DNA of 64,000 nucleotides from Myxacorys chilensis ATA2-1-KO14 (GTDB lineage Bacteria > Cyanobacteriota > Cyanobacteriia > Leptolyngbyales > Leptolyngbyaceae). The translations under genes were made by a program, and so were the position numbers. The stretch is from positions 43,445 through 107,444 of the forward strand of contig JAHHHP010000007.1 in assembly GCA_019359275.1 (NCBI GenBank), given 5' to 3'. Position 1 is the stretch's first letter; every line of letters starts with the position of its first letter. The notes under the pieces were generated by a model. That model searched no databases. It worked only from the letters and a program-made list of their open reading frames with translations, and had not been told where the DNA came from. Below, piece after piece: positions 1-8,496 of this stretch.

Positions 1-273
1 TTTATTCCCCGTCATATTCACAAGCGAATTGGCTTTATTGACATCAACTCCCGTTTCAGAGTCAAAAACGTCATTGCTAAAGTTTTCCCAAGCCAAAATT
101 AAGATCGCTGAGAGCAGAAACGTGAAGAAGATTGGAAAATTGAATGCTTTTGTTTCAGCAAATGCAACAGCAGAACCAACCCAAATGGGCATGACAGCAA
201 CGCTGTACATGGGTGGCTTAATCGCGGCATACCAGAGTTTTCGATTTACACGCTCGATCGTCCTCGTGGTCAT
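1..273 (-). CDS. menA: 2-carboxy-1,4-naphthoquinone phytyltransferase, N-terminal part
   Basis: The gene starts at the ATG complementary to 271-273 and runs off the left edge, so only the first 91 residues are visible. It would attach the phytyl chain in phylloquinone (photosystem I quinone) synthesis, in the membrane. The visible part has the cyanobacterial MenA opening (KLWYAAIKPPMYSVAVMPIW), a first membrane segment and the UbiA-family aspartate motif NDVFDSETGVD near residues 70-80. This Asp-rich motif binds the prenyl diphosphate through Mg in the family. The C-terminal two thirds lie outside the window. Confidence 0.88.
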   Translation of the reverse strand, partial: MTTRTIERVNRKLWYAAIKPPMYSVAVMPIWVGSAVAFAETKAFNFPIFFTFLLSAILILAWENFSNDVFDSETGVDVNKANSLVNMTGNK

Positions 274-404
274 TCGCACTACTCCTATTATCCTCAAACG
301 CTAGTCAAATATCCTTTCCAGTCTCCCACTCAGGTTTGAGAAATCTTCTGATCGGTTATAGAAACGTTACAGTATTGGGCTAGGTAGCTCTAGATGTTGC
401 AACT

Positions 405-1148
405 CTACATCAAAGCTAATCCGACTACACATTCATCTGCAATAGTACCTGTGAAGGTCATTTTTCTGTTAGGAGCAATTACTTCAAGCTGTGTGGGAGA
501 GCCAATGAATCGTTTGCCAAGCAGTAGCATGTCAAGCCGTTCTACAACCAAGCCATAGGGTGGATCTGCTTTTAGACGGAGACATTGTTGACCCCGACGC
601 TCACGAATCGTGATTGCTCCTCCACTGAATTCAACGTCCCAAGAATCTGAACTTGCTTGCCATTCGTTGTCTTGAATCTGAAGAATCAAATTACCATTGC
701 TGTTACAGAAGTTGGCAGATAAACGAAATGGTCCACCTTCAACTTCAGGACGCTGAATAGCAAACAGTGGTGTCTGCTGCACCAAAACCGGAACTATGCA
801 GGAGCGCAAAGTAAGACCACCAAACTGGATTGATGGATGATTCATTCCAAAGTCCCAGCTTCCAAAGGAAAAACCTGTCTGTCTACATTTTGGTGAGGCA
901 AGCGCTTCCTTAACCTTCTGTTTTGACCAGACGCCTCTCGTTACATATCCATGACAGGTAGGGCAAAGGAGCGCAATACATTTAGCGCAATGTTCAGTTG
1001 CTTCTGAAAATTCAGGGTCTACATGTTCGTAATCAATAATACTAGAACCGCAAATAACGCATCCAAATCCGCAAGCTTGTCGAACTGACCGCTTTATCTC
1101 AGCAGAAATAGTTCGCGACAGCCCAAATCGGTTCTTTTGAGCAGACAC
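405..1148 (-). CDS. HNH-endonuclease-like protein, function unknown
   Basis: A 247-residue protein. The N-terminal third carries CVIC (about residue 31), YEHVDP (about 40-45), CAKC and LCPTCH, a Cys4 zinc-knuckle arrangement around an EH...CH pair that resembles HNH nucleases. The remaining 150 residues look beta-rich and match no family I recognise. No toxin, methylase or phage gene is adjacent. The gene contains no HIP1 octamer although its neighbours have several, which may point to recent acquisition. Nuclease activity is inferred from the motif only. Confidence 0.6.
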   Translation of the reverse strand: MSAQKNRFGLSRTISAEIKRSVRQACGFGCVICGSSIIDYEHVDPEFSEATEHCAKCIALLCPTCHGYVTRGVWSKQKVKEALASPKCRQTGFSFGSWDFGMNHPSIQFGGLTLRSCIVPVLVQQTPLFAIQRPEVEGGPFRLSANFCNSNGNLILQIQDNEWQASSDSWDVEFSGGAITIRERRGQQCLRLKADPPYGLVVERLDMLLLGKRFIGSPTQLEVIAPNRKMTFTGTIADECVVGLALM

Positions 1149-1229
1149 AAGGCGTCACCTTAAGTAGATTTTAACCGTCTAAAGTCTAGCTATCTAGCCG
1201 GACTCTATTGCAGAGAAATTGAATTTAAT

Positions 1230-1748
1230 TTACATATTTTTAAGGTACTGATTGTAACCAATCTCCTTTAACTTTGCCTGCTTGTCTCGTACTATATTTG
1301 CAAGACTTTGACGGTACTGCTGGACTTTTGCTAACAACTGAGGATCGTGGCTTCCCAAGATTTGAACCGCTAACAGTCCAGCATTTTTTGCATTCCCGAT
1401 CGCAACCGTTGCCACCGGAATTCCGGCAGGCATTTGCACAATAGAATAGAGCGAATCAATCCCTGAAAGCTGACGAGTCTGCACCGGAACTCCAATCACC
1501 GGAAGCGGCGTCAGTGATGCTACCATTCCCGGTAAATGTGCGGCTCCGCCTGCCCCTGCAATGATCACTTTGAGGCCTCGATGATGGGCTTGCTTAGCAT
1601 AGTCCACCATTCGTTCTGGCGTGCGGTGAGCCGAGACAATTTCAACTTCATGAGGAATGTTAAACTCCTCGCAGACCGCGATCGCAGCTTGCATGGTCGG
1701 CAAATCTGAATCACTGCCCATAATGATGCCAATTAAAGGTTGAGTCAT
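1230..1748 (-). CDS. purE: N5-carboxyaminoimidazole ribonucleotide mutase
   Basis: PurE moves the carboxyl group of N5-CAIR to give CAIR in purine synthesis. The 172-residue protein has the class I PurE signatures GSDSDLPTM near the start, SAHRTPERM about residues 40-48 and [11 protein letters not shown] about 70-80. The open frame extends further upstream, but the start at the ATG complementary to 1746-1748 ([11 protein letters not shown]) matches the family; the longer form would overlap nagA. It is divergent from nagA with a gap of about 40 bp, so the two genes share a promoter region. Confidence 0.95.
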   Translation of the reverse strand: MTQPLIGIIMGSDSDLPTMQAAIAVCEEFNIPHEVEIVSAHRTPERMVDYAKQAHHRGLKVIIAGAGGAAHLPGMVASLTPLPVIGVPVQTRQLSGIDSLYSIVQMPAGIPVATVAIGNAKNAGLLAVQILGSHDPQLLAKVQQYRQSLANIVRDKQAKLKEIGYNQYLKNM

Positions 1749-1787
1749 AGAATTGAAGACATATGTTGTTCTAATCGCTAAAAGCGG

Positions 1788-3023
1788 ATGACCGATAGCT
1801 TTTTGATTATCAATGCTCGTGTGCCGCATTTCCAAGGCGTACAGCAAATTTGGATTCAAGATGGCGCAATTAGCGCCATTTCTGAAGAAACCGGACGAAT
1901 TGCCCCCGTGCCCGTTCTGGATGTTGCAGGCGATTGGATTTCTCTCGGCGGAGTTGATTTACAAATCAACGGAGCGTTGGGTTTAGCCTTTCCCGATCTC
2001 AATTCCAGCAATGTTGATCAATTAGCAGCAATCGGTCAATTTCTTTGGGATCAAGGTGTTGACGGATTCCTGCCAACCCTTGTAACTACCTCCGTTGCCA
2101 ATATTCAGCGCTCTCTCGCCGCGATTAGCTCTGCAACGCTTCAACGGGGTGAATCTTACTTCGGACACGCCTCTTCTTCCCAAATTCTTGGCGTCCATCT
2201 TGAAGGACCTTTCCTAAACCCGCAAAAACGTGGGGCGCATCCTGAGGAGTATTTACTGCCGTTGACCGTCGAGCAAATTCAGCGAGTTCTGGGCGATTAT
2301 GCCTCTATTGTCAAAGTTGTAACGCTTGCCCCCGAACTTGATCCGACGGGAGACGCGATCGCTTACCTTCGTTCGCTTGGCATTATCGTTAGTTTGGGTC
2401 ATTCTCAAGCAAGCGCCGAGCAAGCGCAGCAAGCCTTTGCTAGAGGCGCATTCATGGTGACTCATGCCTTTAACGCGATGCCCAGTTTGCATCACCGAGA
2501 ACCCGGATTACTGGGAGCCGCGATCGCGGCTCCAACGGTTCAATGCGGTTTCATTGCCGATGGACAACATGTTTCTCAAATCATGCTGGATGTGTTCTTG
2601 AAAGCCAGCCGCTACGATGAAGGCGCATTTCTGGTCAGCGATGCCCTCGCACCCCTCGGTTTACCCGATGGTCGATACCCCTGGGATTCGCGAGAAATAG
2701 AAGTGATTGAAGGAACGGCACGCTTGCTAGATGGCACACTTGCAGGAACAACGTTATCTCTTCTAAAGGGAGTGCAGAACTTAGTTCAATGGAAGATTTG
2801 CGATGTCGAAACCGCGATCGCATTAGCGACAACGGCTCCAAGACGTGCCATTGGTCTCTCAACTTACCTTCACCAGCCTGCTCATCTTATTCGTTGGGTT
2901 CTGGATGACAAAACCGATAGCCTAAGCTGGCAGCGCATCACACCTGAACTTGTAGCTTCGCAATGCTTTCAAGAAATTAAATCTTATGTGCCAGATAAAA
3001 TTCTGTCTGATACGAACCCGTAG
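1788..3023 (+). CDS. nagA: N-acetylglucosamine-6-phosphate deacetylase
   Basis: NagA removes the acetyl group from GlcNAc-6-phosphate when cell-wall amino sugar is recycled. The 411-residue protein is of family length. It shows the amidohydrolase features HLEGPFLNP (about residue 145), GHSQA (about 205), [17 protein letters not shown] (about 225-241) and the catalytic aspartate region VSDALAPLG (about 285). The ATG at 1788 follows purE's divergent start by about 40 bp. There are no other nag genes nearby. Confidence 0.93.
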   Translation: MTDSFLIINARVPHFQGVQQIWIQDGAISAISEETGRIAPVPVLDVAGDWISLGGVDLQINGALGLAFPDLNSSNVDQLAAIGQFLWDQGVDGFLPTLVTTSVANIQRSLAAISSATLQRGESYFGHASSSQILGVHLEGPFLNPQKRGAHPEEYLLPLTVEQIQRVLGDYASIVKVVTLAPELDPTGDAIAYLRSLGIIVSLGHSQASAEQAQQAFARGAFMVTHAFNAMPSLHHREPGLLGAAIAAPTVQCGFIADGQHVSQIMLDVFLKASRYDEGAFLVSDALAPLGLPDGRYPWDSREIEVIEGTARLLDGTLAGTTLSLLKGVQNLVQWKICDVETAIALATTAPRRAIGLSTYLHQPAHLIRWVLDDKTDSLSWQRITPELVASQCFQEIKSYVPDKILSDTNP

Positions 3024-3179
3024 TATTTAGGTCAGAGACGTAGAATTCAGATTATTGTTAGCCCTACACACGCAAGACTATTGTTATTTTGCCATGCTAT
3101 CATTCTGTCTTCAGGGTGCAAGGGATAATGTCTAACCAGACCTGACTCAAACAGTCTTTAGAGCATTGAGCTGAAGAAT

Positions 3180-3213
3180 CCTTATAAAAAACGGGGCACG
3201 GTTCAGGTGCCCC
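3180..3213 (-). terminator. Intrinsic terminator, minus direction
   Basis: GGGGCAC (3193-3199) and GTGCCCC (3207-3213) form a perfect 7-bp stem with a 7-nt loop. On the minus strand the stem is followed by GTTTTTT. The orientation shows that an RNA made from the minus strand between nagA and chlM ends here. Confidence 0.75.
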
Positions 3214-3365
3214 CAAGATACTCAGATTGACTTGTCAAAGCAAAAGTTCCTTCGCAGCCACCCGCAGACTACCGTGGTATTGTAGGCATCTGCGCGAGGT
3301 TGTTTAGGTTTTGCCTGTCCGTAGGATAACTGAGAAGATGCTGCCGTAGCTTAAGCTACACAAAA
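3180..3365 (-). ncRNA. Candidate structured small RNA (6S-like?)
   Basis: On the minus strand this stretch ends in a clear intrinsic terminator (see 3180-3213) although no minus-strand gene lies upstream, so something else is transcribed. Reading the minus strand, arms pair in nested order: CTCAG near the 5' end with CTGAG near the 3' end, GCAAAA with TTTTGC, and CGCAGA...CTAC with GTAG-TCTGCG at the tip, giving a rod with internal bulges. A perfect palindrome GTAGCTTAAGCTAC (3346-3359) lies at the 5' side. A rod of about 180 nt would suit 6S RNA, whose cyanobacterial gene is known beside purK in one species; identity is a guess. Confidence 0.4.
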
Positions 3366-3398
3366 AGTTTATCAGAACCTCACGTTTGCAGGCGATTT

Positions 3399-3494
3399 AC
3401 CCCATATCCAGGAAACAGCTTTCATACTTTAAATATGAAATTGAGAAACCGCTCCGTAATTCGCGTATGGGGCGTTTTTTATTCGTGCCCCATA
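3399..3494 (+). promoter_or_regulatory. Attenuator-like leader of chlM with alternative stems
   Basis: Three segments can pair in two exclusive ways. Segment A is ACCCCATA (3399-3406), B is TATGGGGC (3466-3473) and C is GCCCCATA (3487-3494). A with B gives a stem followed directly by GTTTTTT, a terminator, with an inner TTCATA/TATGAA hairpin (3421-3439) in its loop. B with C gives a perfect 8-bp stem that would sequester B and let transcription go on into chlM, 44 bp further. This is seen in the sequence; regulation by attenuation is inferred, and any ligand is unknown. Confidence 0.45.
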
Positions 3495-3537
3495 AGTACT
3501 ACCATAAAGCTTGGTGAAAATAAGCATAAACGAGTCT

Positions 3538-4221
3538 ATGAACGGGACGGATGATAAGACTGAGGTGCGCGACTATTTCAACGCGACGGGCTTCGATCGC
3601 TGGCGGCGAATTTATGGAGATGGCGACGTTAATAAAGTTCAGCTTGACATCCGCACTGGGCATCAGCAAACGGTAGACACGTTGTTAGGCTGGCTTAGAG
3701 CTGATGGCAATCTTTCCCAATTGACGATTTGCGATGCGGGATGCGGGGTCGGTAGCCTCAGCATTCCGTTGGCTCAGGAAGGAGCCAAGGTCTTTTCGAG
3801 TGATATTTCCGAGAAGATGGTCGGTGAAGGAAAGGATAGAGCAACGGCGATCGGGTTGAGGGATAATCCAACGTTCTCTGTCAGCGATCTAGAAGAGTTG
3901 ACCGGAACGTATCACACGGTTGTCTGTCTAGATGTGCTCATTCACTATCCGGCAGAACAGGCAATGGATATGATCAAGCATTTGGCGAGTTTGGCAGAGC
4001 ATCGGCTGGTTCTCAGTTTTGCGCCAAAGACGTTTTTGCTGACGATTCTAAAGAAAATTGGTGAGTTTTTTCCAGGCCCAAGCAAGACAACTCGCGCTTA
4101 TCAGCACCGCGAAGCTGATGTGATTCGCGTGCTAGAAGAGTGCGGATTCACAATTGGACGCAAGGCAATGACTAGTACGCGATTCTATTTCTCGCGGATG
4201 CTAGAAGCGGTTAAAGAGTAA
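3538..4221 (+). CDS. chlM: Magnesium-protoporphyrin IX methyltransferase
   Basis: ChlM methylates the 13-propionate of Mg-protoporphyrin IX with S-adenosylmethionine, an early chlorophyll step. The protein opens with the family block VRDYFNATGFDRWRRIYGDG and VNKVQLDIRTGH, followed by the SAM-binding glycine motif CDAGCGVGSLSIPLA (about residues 65-80), which places it firmly in the ChlM branch. I chose the ATG at 3538; a longer form could start at TTG 3511 or GTG 3514, but those lie close to the leader hairpins. No other chlorophyll gene is adjacent. Confidence 0.93.
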   Translation: MNGTDDKTEVRDYFNATGFDRWRRIYGDGDVNKVQLDIRTGHQQTVDTLLGWLRADGNLSQLTICDAGCGVGSLSIPLAQEGAKVFSSDISEKMVGEGKDRATAIGLRDNPTFSVSDLEELTGTYHTVVCLDVLIHYPAEQAMDMIKHLASLAEHRLVLSFAPKTFLLTILKKIGEFFPGPSKTTRAYQHREADVIRVLEECGFTIGRKAMTSTRFYFSRMLEAVKE

Positions 4222-4355
4222 CGGGGTTGCGATCGCAGGTTGCGTTCTCAAGAAATGGATGTGCGATCGCACAGTTCGGCTAAATCAATACTTCTCCGCT
4301 TCTATTTGAGGTGTTGACAAGGCAATAGTTGAAATACCATCTCTGAGGGGTTGGC

Positions 4356-4733
4356 ATGTTTAAGCATGTTTCTGAGATCATGTATTTTGTTTCTGATCGT
4401 CGTGCTGCGGCAGAGTGGTATTCAAATTTATTCGGCATTGAGATTACATTCTTAGAAAATCCAGAACACTTCTTTATTCGCGTCGGCAACCAAGAAGTCT
4501 GGTTTCATCAAGCAGACAGCAAAGTGCCATCAGGCACGGCAGGACATGTAGCCTATTGGCAGGTTGACGATTTCGATGCAGTACTTGAGCGAGTAACACA
4601 GTTGGGCGCGAAGCTCTATCGAGGACCTTTGGATCGGCAAGATGGGAGTTATATGTGTCAAGTTAAAGATCCGTATGGGAACTTGATTGGTTTCATTGGC
4701 TCAAGGTCTAGAGCAGAAAAAGGAAATGAATAA
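4356..4733 (+). CDS. VOC (glyoxalase/dioxygenase fold) family protein
   Basis: A 125-residue single vicinal-oxygen-chelate domain protein. It begins with the typical strand-helix MFKHVSEIMYFVSDRRAAAEWY and ends with DPYGNLIGFIGS, the usual C-terminal VOC strand. Possible metal ligands are the first His (residue 4), WFHQ (about 50), and the HVAYWQVDD region. It could be a glyoxalase-like, lyase or resistance protein; substrate cannot be told. A G-rich site (GAGGGG) lies 5-10 bases before the ATG. The gene stands alone. Confidence 0.8.
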   Translation: MFKHVSEIMYFVSDRRAAAEWYSNLFGIEITFLENPEHFFIRVGNQEVWFHQADSKVPSGTAGHVAYWQVDDFDAVLERVTQLGAKLYRGPLDRQDGSYMCQVKDPYGNLIGFIGSRSRAEKGNE

Positions 4734-4769
4734 ATTAGAGAATAGGTAAGGTAAGCATCAGAAGATTGT

Positions 4770-4913
4770 TTGCGCAAGTTTCTGCTTAACGCTGCCACAT
4801 CAGTTCATGATTTGCGCATTCCACCTGAGAATCAATTAGATAAATTAGTTGGCGATCGCAAGAGGAAACATAGTATCCATAGCGATAATCAGTGACGAAT
4901 TTGCTTTGTCTAA
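4770..4913 (+). pseudogene. Remnant of a HigB/RelE-type toxin gene
   Basis: Translating from 4770 gives LRKFLLNAATSVHDLRIPP, then NQLDKLVGDRKRKHSIH, a TGA stop (4893-4895), and RICFV before TAA. The normal family ends GxHSIRINDQWRICFVW, so the TGA replaces the conserved Trp codon and the 5' half of the gene is missing. It is therefore a decayed plasmid-maintenance killer toxin (HigB family). No HigA antitoxin is recognisable next to it. Confidence 0.75.
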
Positions 4914-4954
4914 ACATTAGCTTAGCTGAAACATAATCACTGCCTGAAAACAAG

Positions 4955-5944
4955 CTAATTTTTGGCTAATTTTCTGAGCCAGATCCAATCACCTTCAACT
5001 TCTGCGATCGCGTCCTTCAAAAACGGATCAGTCCGCGTCCGATTGGGTGCAGAAACCAACGCTATAAATTTTTCAACCTGCTCAAAATTTGGGTTGAACT
5101 GGAGAGTTTGTTGTAAAAACTGCCGCACCGCTCGACGTTGAAGCGCGAGGGGTGATTGCTTCAAAATCCGGCGGTTCAAACGGGAATCATCCAAGTCAGT
5201 CGCTTTTTCGCGCAAGGCAGAGGCTTCTGCTTCGAGATAGTCCACCTCTGCACTCAAAAGTTCCACCGTTTGTGCAAGATGCCGCTCTGTTTGAGGATTG
5301 AAGTGAGTTTTGAGATAGGGCAATAGCTCGTGACGAATTCGGTTTCGTGCATAGCGGAGGTCTTGATTAGTTGAATCTTCCCAAATTGGAAGATTAGCGT
5401 GTTGGCAAAACTCGCCTGTTTCAGTCCGAGTTGTCTCTAGCAAAGGACGAACCAAAGTTAGAGTTGAGCTGAGCGATCGCATCCAGCCTAACGATCGCAG
5501 CCCGTCGGCTCCGCTGCCTCGCATCAAATTGAATAGCAACGTCTCCGCCCGATCGCTGGTGGTGTGCCCAGTGACGATCGCGCTATACCCTTCTCGATTC
5601 GCGATCGCGCTCAACACGTCATAACGCCACACTCGCGCTTCTGCCTCACTTGCCGGAACCTGTTGGGCTATTTCTAAATAAAACGGTAGATTCCAGGTCT
5701 TAGCAACGTGGGCCACATGATCTGCATTGGCTTGAGCATCCGAACGCCAGCGATGATCGCAATGCGCGATCGCTAGCCTCCACTTCCACTTCGGCTGCAA
5801 ATCGAGCAGCAATCGAGCCAGACAAATTGAATCCTGACCTCCAGAAACCGCCATCAGAACTGCTTGATCTGGTTTCAGCAACATGCGCTGACGAATCGTT
5901 TGATGCAGGCGAGCATGAAGCGGTGTCCAGAGGAGGCGGCTCAT
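4955..5944 (-). CDS. tilS: tRNA(Ile)-lysidine synthase
   Basis: TilS adds lysine to C34 of the CAU-anticodon tRNA-Ile so it reads AUA. The 329-residue protein has the N-type ATP pyrophosphatase loop AVSGGQDS (about residues 32-39), then GHTTSDRAETLLFNLMRGSG and the ARNRIRHELLPYL block near 200, all standard in TilS. It lacks the longer C-terminal domain of the E. coli enzyme, as is usual for cyanobacteria. Its ATG is 3 bp after the stop of the KGK-family gene, so the two are probably co-transcribed. Confidence 0.93.
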   Translation of the reverse strand: MSRLLWTPLHARLHQTIRQRMLLKPDQAVLMAVSGGQDSICLARLLLDLQPKWKWRLAIAHCDHRWRSDAQANADHVAHVAKTWNLPFYLEIAQQVPASEAEARVWRYDVLSAIANREGYSAIVTGHTTSDRAETLLFNLMRGSGADGLRSLGWMRSLSSTLTLVRPLLETTRTETGEFCQHANLPIWEDSTNQDLRYARNRIRHELLPYLKTHFNPQTERHLAQTVELLSAEVDYLEAEASALREKATDLDDSRLNRRILKQSPLALQRRAVRQFLQQTLQFNPNFEQVEKFIALVSAPNRTRTDPFLKDAIAEVEGDWIWLRKLAKN

Positions 5945-5947
5945 CGA

Positions 5948-6313
5948 TTAATAATCGCTATCGTCAGAGTAAATATCGTCAATTGGGCGCGGACGCAGCT
6001 TATCAAGCGGTTCTGAACGAGCAGACGAACGCTCTGGCAGGGTTCCGGGCGGCTTGAGAGGCATGAATTCTAGCCGAATGCGGACTCTACCACGCTGCCA
6101 ACCACCAGACGTAAAGCGCAGCGCTTCACACGGGAGTCCATCGCCAAACCACGCTTCATTCTCTTCTGTCCAGTCGCCTTGACGATCGCTGACTGCTTGA
6201 GCCAGTTGGTCGAGAAATTCGCTGACCTTGAACGTCGGATTCGACATCAAGACCCGACCGCGATCGGTAAACAACACTTCATCATCGCTCAAAGGTACAA
6301 ATCCGTTATCCAT
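5948..6313 (-). CDS. KGK-family protein of unknown function
   Basis: A 121-residue soluble protein. The block ENEAWFGDGLPCEALRF followed by GGWQRGRVRIRLEFMP is the core of the cyanobacterial KGK domain family, here with QRGR in place of the usual QKGK. The last 30 residues are Pro, Arg and Asp rich and probably disordered. The family has no known biochemical role. It is the first gene of a likely two-gene unit with tilS (3-bp gap). Confidence 0.75.
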   Translation of the reverse strand: MDNGFVPLSDDEVLFTDRGRVLMSNPTFKVSEFLDQLAQAVSDRQGDWTEENEAWFGDGLPCEALRFTSGGWQRGRVRIRLEFMPLKPPGTLPERSSARSEPLDKLRPRPIDDIYSDDSDY

Positions 6314-6355
6314 AGTGATAGTTCGCTCTCAATCTCGTTCTGAATGTGTGAATTA

Positions 6356-6506
6356 TAGGACTTACGCATCGGCAACGGATTTGATAGAGATGTAACCCAT
6401 GCATGATTCTGATTTCAATTGAATTGTGATTCTGTTACATCCGCAGGCGAAGCCTCTTCCGAAGATATCCGCCAGCCGCTGCCAATGGGACTTTGTGCAA
6501 GTCCTA
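6356..6506. mobile_element. MITE-like element with inverted ends
   Basis: The left end TAGGACTTACGCA and the right end TTGTGCAAGTCCTA are inverted copies. The similarity extends inward (CATCGGCAACGG against CCGCTGCCAATG, and GATGTAAC against GTTACATC), so the whole 151-bp piece can fold into one long hairpin. It holds no gene. Ends of the TAGGACTTACGCA type are common on small non-autonomous elements in cyanobacteria. It ends two bases from the ccsB stop codon. A TA target duplication is possible but cannot be proven from one copy. Confidence 0.65.
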
Positions 6507-6508
6507 AA

Positions 6509-7483
6509 TTATAGAAACCAACCGTAGCTATGAAGCCCTTTACCTAGCAGATTGACACCCAAGTAGCAGATCCATACGACGACAAACCCTGCTGCTGCAA
6601 GAAGTGCCGGACGCCGACCTTGCCAACCTTTAGTAATGCGGGCATGAAGATAGGCCGCAAACACAAGCCAAGTGATCATTGCCCATGTTTCTTTCGGATC
6701 CCAACTCCAGTAAGAACCCCAAGCTTCATTCGCCCAGACAGCCCCAGCGATAATGCCGATCGTCAGGAGGGGAAATCCAAGCCCAATGACGCGGTAGCTG
6801 ATATTGTCCAACGTATCTGCGAGGCTAAGTCGCTGCGGGGAAAGGGTTGCTTCAGTCGAGACTGAATTTAAAACGGCAGTTCCGCCTCCTTGAATCGGAG
6901 TCTCTATTGGTTCTGCTCGGCGCAACTGATAGGAGCGCTCGCGATAACTGCCCGTCCCGACCGAACTTCCGCGCAACTCGACATTCTGACCCCGCGTGAC
7001 CACGAGAAATGCGATCGCTAGTAGTGCCCCGACCATCAATGTGGCATAGCTCAACATCATGACGCTGACATGCATCATCAGCCAGTTAGACTTCAGCGCT
7101 GGTACCAGTGGAGCCGACGCTTGCATCGTGTCTGGCAACGTCAGAGCCGCAAACGCTGTAATTGCCATCGCCACCGGAGCCGTCACTACCCCAACTAGCC
7201 GACTGCCGCTCATCTGCTCGGCGACTAGGTGCATCGTTGTGATACCCCACACGAGAAAAAATAGCGATTCGTACAAGTTGCTGAGGGGGAAATAACCCGC
7301 TTCTAGCCAGCGTGCGCCCAGCAGAACGGCAGTGGAAAGGTTTGCGATCGCCATTCCTGCAGTTCCTAAGCTAGCGAGGTAGGATTGCGGAAAAGCCGCT
7401 CCAACCCAATAAACCAGCATCGTCACGAACAGAACCGCAAATGAAACGTTGTCTAATATGCCTTGAAGTGCGACCAAATCCAT
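6509..7483 (-). CDS. ccsB: c-type cytochrome biogenesis protein (System II), CcsB/CcsA type
   Basis: An integral membrane protein of System II cytochrome c maturation, which brings haem to the lumenal side for attachment to apocytochromes. About eight hydrophobic segments are visible. The haem-binding tryptophan motif [14 protein letters not shown] lies about residues 255-268, and the C-terminus [12 protein letters not shown] fits the family. I use the ATG at 7483 ([10 protein letters not shown]), which has a GGGGG run about 13 bases upstream; a longer reading would add [18 protein letters not shown]-like element abuts its 3' end. Confidence 0.92.
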   Translation of the reverse strand: MDLVALQGILDNVSFAVLFVTMLVYWVGAAFPQSYLASLGTAGMAIANLSTAVLLGARWLEAGYFPLSNLYESLFFLVWGITTMHLVAEQMSGSRLVGVVTAPVAMAITAFAALTLPDTMQASAPLVPALKSNWLMMHVSVMMLSYATLMVGALLAIAFLVVTRGQNVELRGSSVGTGSYRERSYQLRRAEPIETPIQGGGTAVLNSVSTEATLSPQRLSLADTLDNISYRVIGLGFPLLTIGIIAGAVWANEAWGSYWSWDPKETWAMITWLVFAAYLHARITKGWQGRRPALLAAAGFVVVWICYLGVNLLGKGLHSYGWFL

Positions 7484-7599
7484 GTCGTGTTTTTTCCCCC
7501 TGCAATCAGCAGACTTTAGCATCTATTGATCATTGTAAAGGAGCAGGGAAAGGCAATGGAAACGACAAACAGCAAAACTGGCATTTATAGATTAAAACA

Positions 7600-7968
7600 C
7601 TACAGTCCAAGCGTATGTTTTAGTGCTTTGTCAAGCTCGACTGTTGGCAGTGAGCCAATCACACGGTAGATTGCCAAGAGCGAGATTGTTGCTAAGTTAT
7701 CGGTCATCACAACTGAATCTGTCAGCAAGCCCGACTCTTGACCCTCTGGAGAACTCAGCAAGATCGTGACACGACTGGGATGACCTGCTCGATCCATTTG
7801 GCTCGTGATCATTGCAACGATTACTTGGGATAAGCCGGTTTGCAAATTGTTGGCTTGTGCGACTAGAGCGGGTCGCGTTTTTGCAGAACTTAGATTGGAA
7901 TTGGGAAAAAGCACCAGCGCGATATCGCCTCGCTTAATGATTGACTTTGACGGTGTCATAGTCGTCAT
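7600..7968 (-). CDS. PemK/MazF-family mRNA interferase toxin
   Basis: A 122-residue toxin of a type II toxin-antitoxin pair. It has the PemK/MazF barrel signatures KRGDIALVLFPNSN near residues 12-25 and KTRPALVAQANN about 30-41, as in ribonucleases that cut mRNA at short motifs. The frame overlaps the upstream antitoxin by about 35 bp, so the two are translationally coupled. A second in-frame ATG is at 7959 and the true start is uncertain. Target sequence is not predictable. Confidence 0.85.
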   Translation of the reverse strand: MTTMTPSKSIIKRGDIALVLFPNSNLSSAKTRPALVAQANNLQTGLSQVIVAMITSQMDRAGHPSRVTILLSSPEGQESGLLTDSVVMTDNLATISLLAIYRVIGSLPTVELDKALKHTLGL

Positions 7969-8185
7969 AAATACTCATCTCAGGACTGTTCCAGTCATCC
8001 GAGAAGTTGGCTAGACTCGCTCGTAGAAGCTCAGCCTGTTCTCTGTCAATTCCTTGAGAGGCTAAATCAATGTCATCGGACTTCAGAAAAGTCACCACAA
8101 CTCGTGTTCCTTCAAGCACATCGCTAGGGTTCTCTACGAGTTCTACGCGACCGTTCCGGTAAACTCCTTCAACACGGGTCAGCAT
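7934..8185 (-). CDS. Antitoxin partner of the PemK/MazF toxin
   Basis: An 83-residue protein whose N-terminal half (VEGVYRNGRVELVENPSDV, EGTRVVVTF) resembles the AF2212/DUF104 type of small beta-strand antitoxin. The C-terminal half is acidic and Trp/Tyr containing (DDWNSPEMSIYDDYD), as expected of a toxin-binding tail. It precedes and overlaps the toxin, the normal order for type II systems. It would also be expected to bind and repress its own promoter, though I see no clear operator. Confidence 0.75.
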   Translation of the reverse strand: MLTRVEGVYRNGRVELVENPSDVLEGTRVVVTFLKSDDIDLASQGIDREQAELLRASLANFSDDWNSPEMSIYDDYDTVKVNH

Positions 8186-8496
8186 CTTTCGCCTCTCTTT
8201 AAAGTTGTCAGAATTAAAGTTTTCAGAACTGAATTCATTATGAATTTGAGTGAAGCCACCGCAAACAGCCTTTGGCTCTCACAAGTAACTTTAGTCAGTC
8301 GCTTTAGTGCAGTTGGTTTCATCATCGTTCTGTAAGTCTACTGTCTAATTTAATATTTGGGGAGCTTCTGTGCATCTACAACTCTGCGACCCACTTTGAT
8401 TTTTGATTTTTCTTTAAGTTGGTATCTATCACTGCCGGACAATTCTAGGTATAGACGCCACAATAGAAAGAATTATCAGAATCGGAAGAGGTGCTT
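8186..8496. other. Intergenic region between TA pair and ada-like gene
   Basis: This region holds the divergent promoters of the antitoxin and the deaminase gene. On the plus strand an ATG at about 8239 opens a 31-codon frame (MNLSEATANSLW...) with a hydrophobic end; it has no recognisable relative, so I do not call it. A GGAAGAG ribosome site sits just before the downstream gene. Nothing else stands out. Confidence 0.4.

Noticed and set aside
29..304. A plus-strand frame of 91 codons at the left edge
   Set aside because: The opposite strand reads clearly as the start of menA, with the NDVFDSETGVD motif; the plus frame is its shadow.
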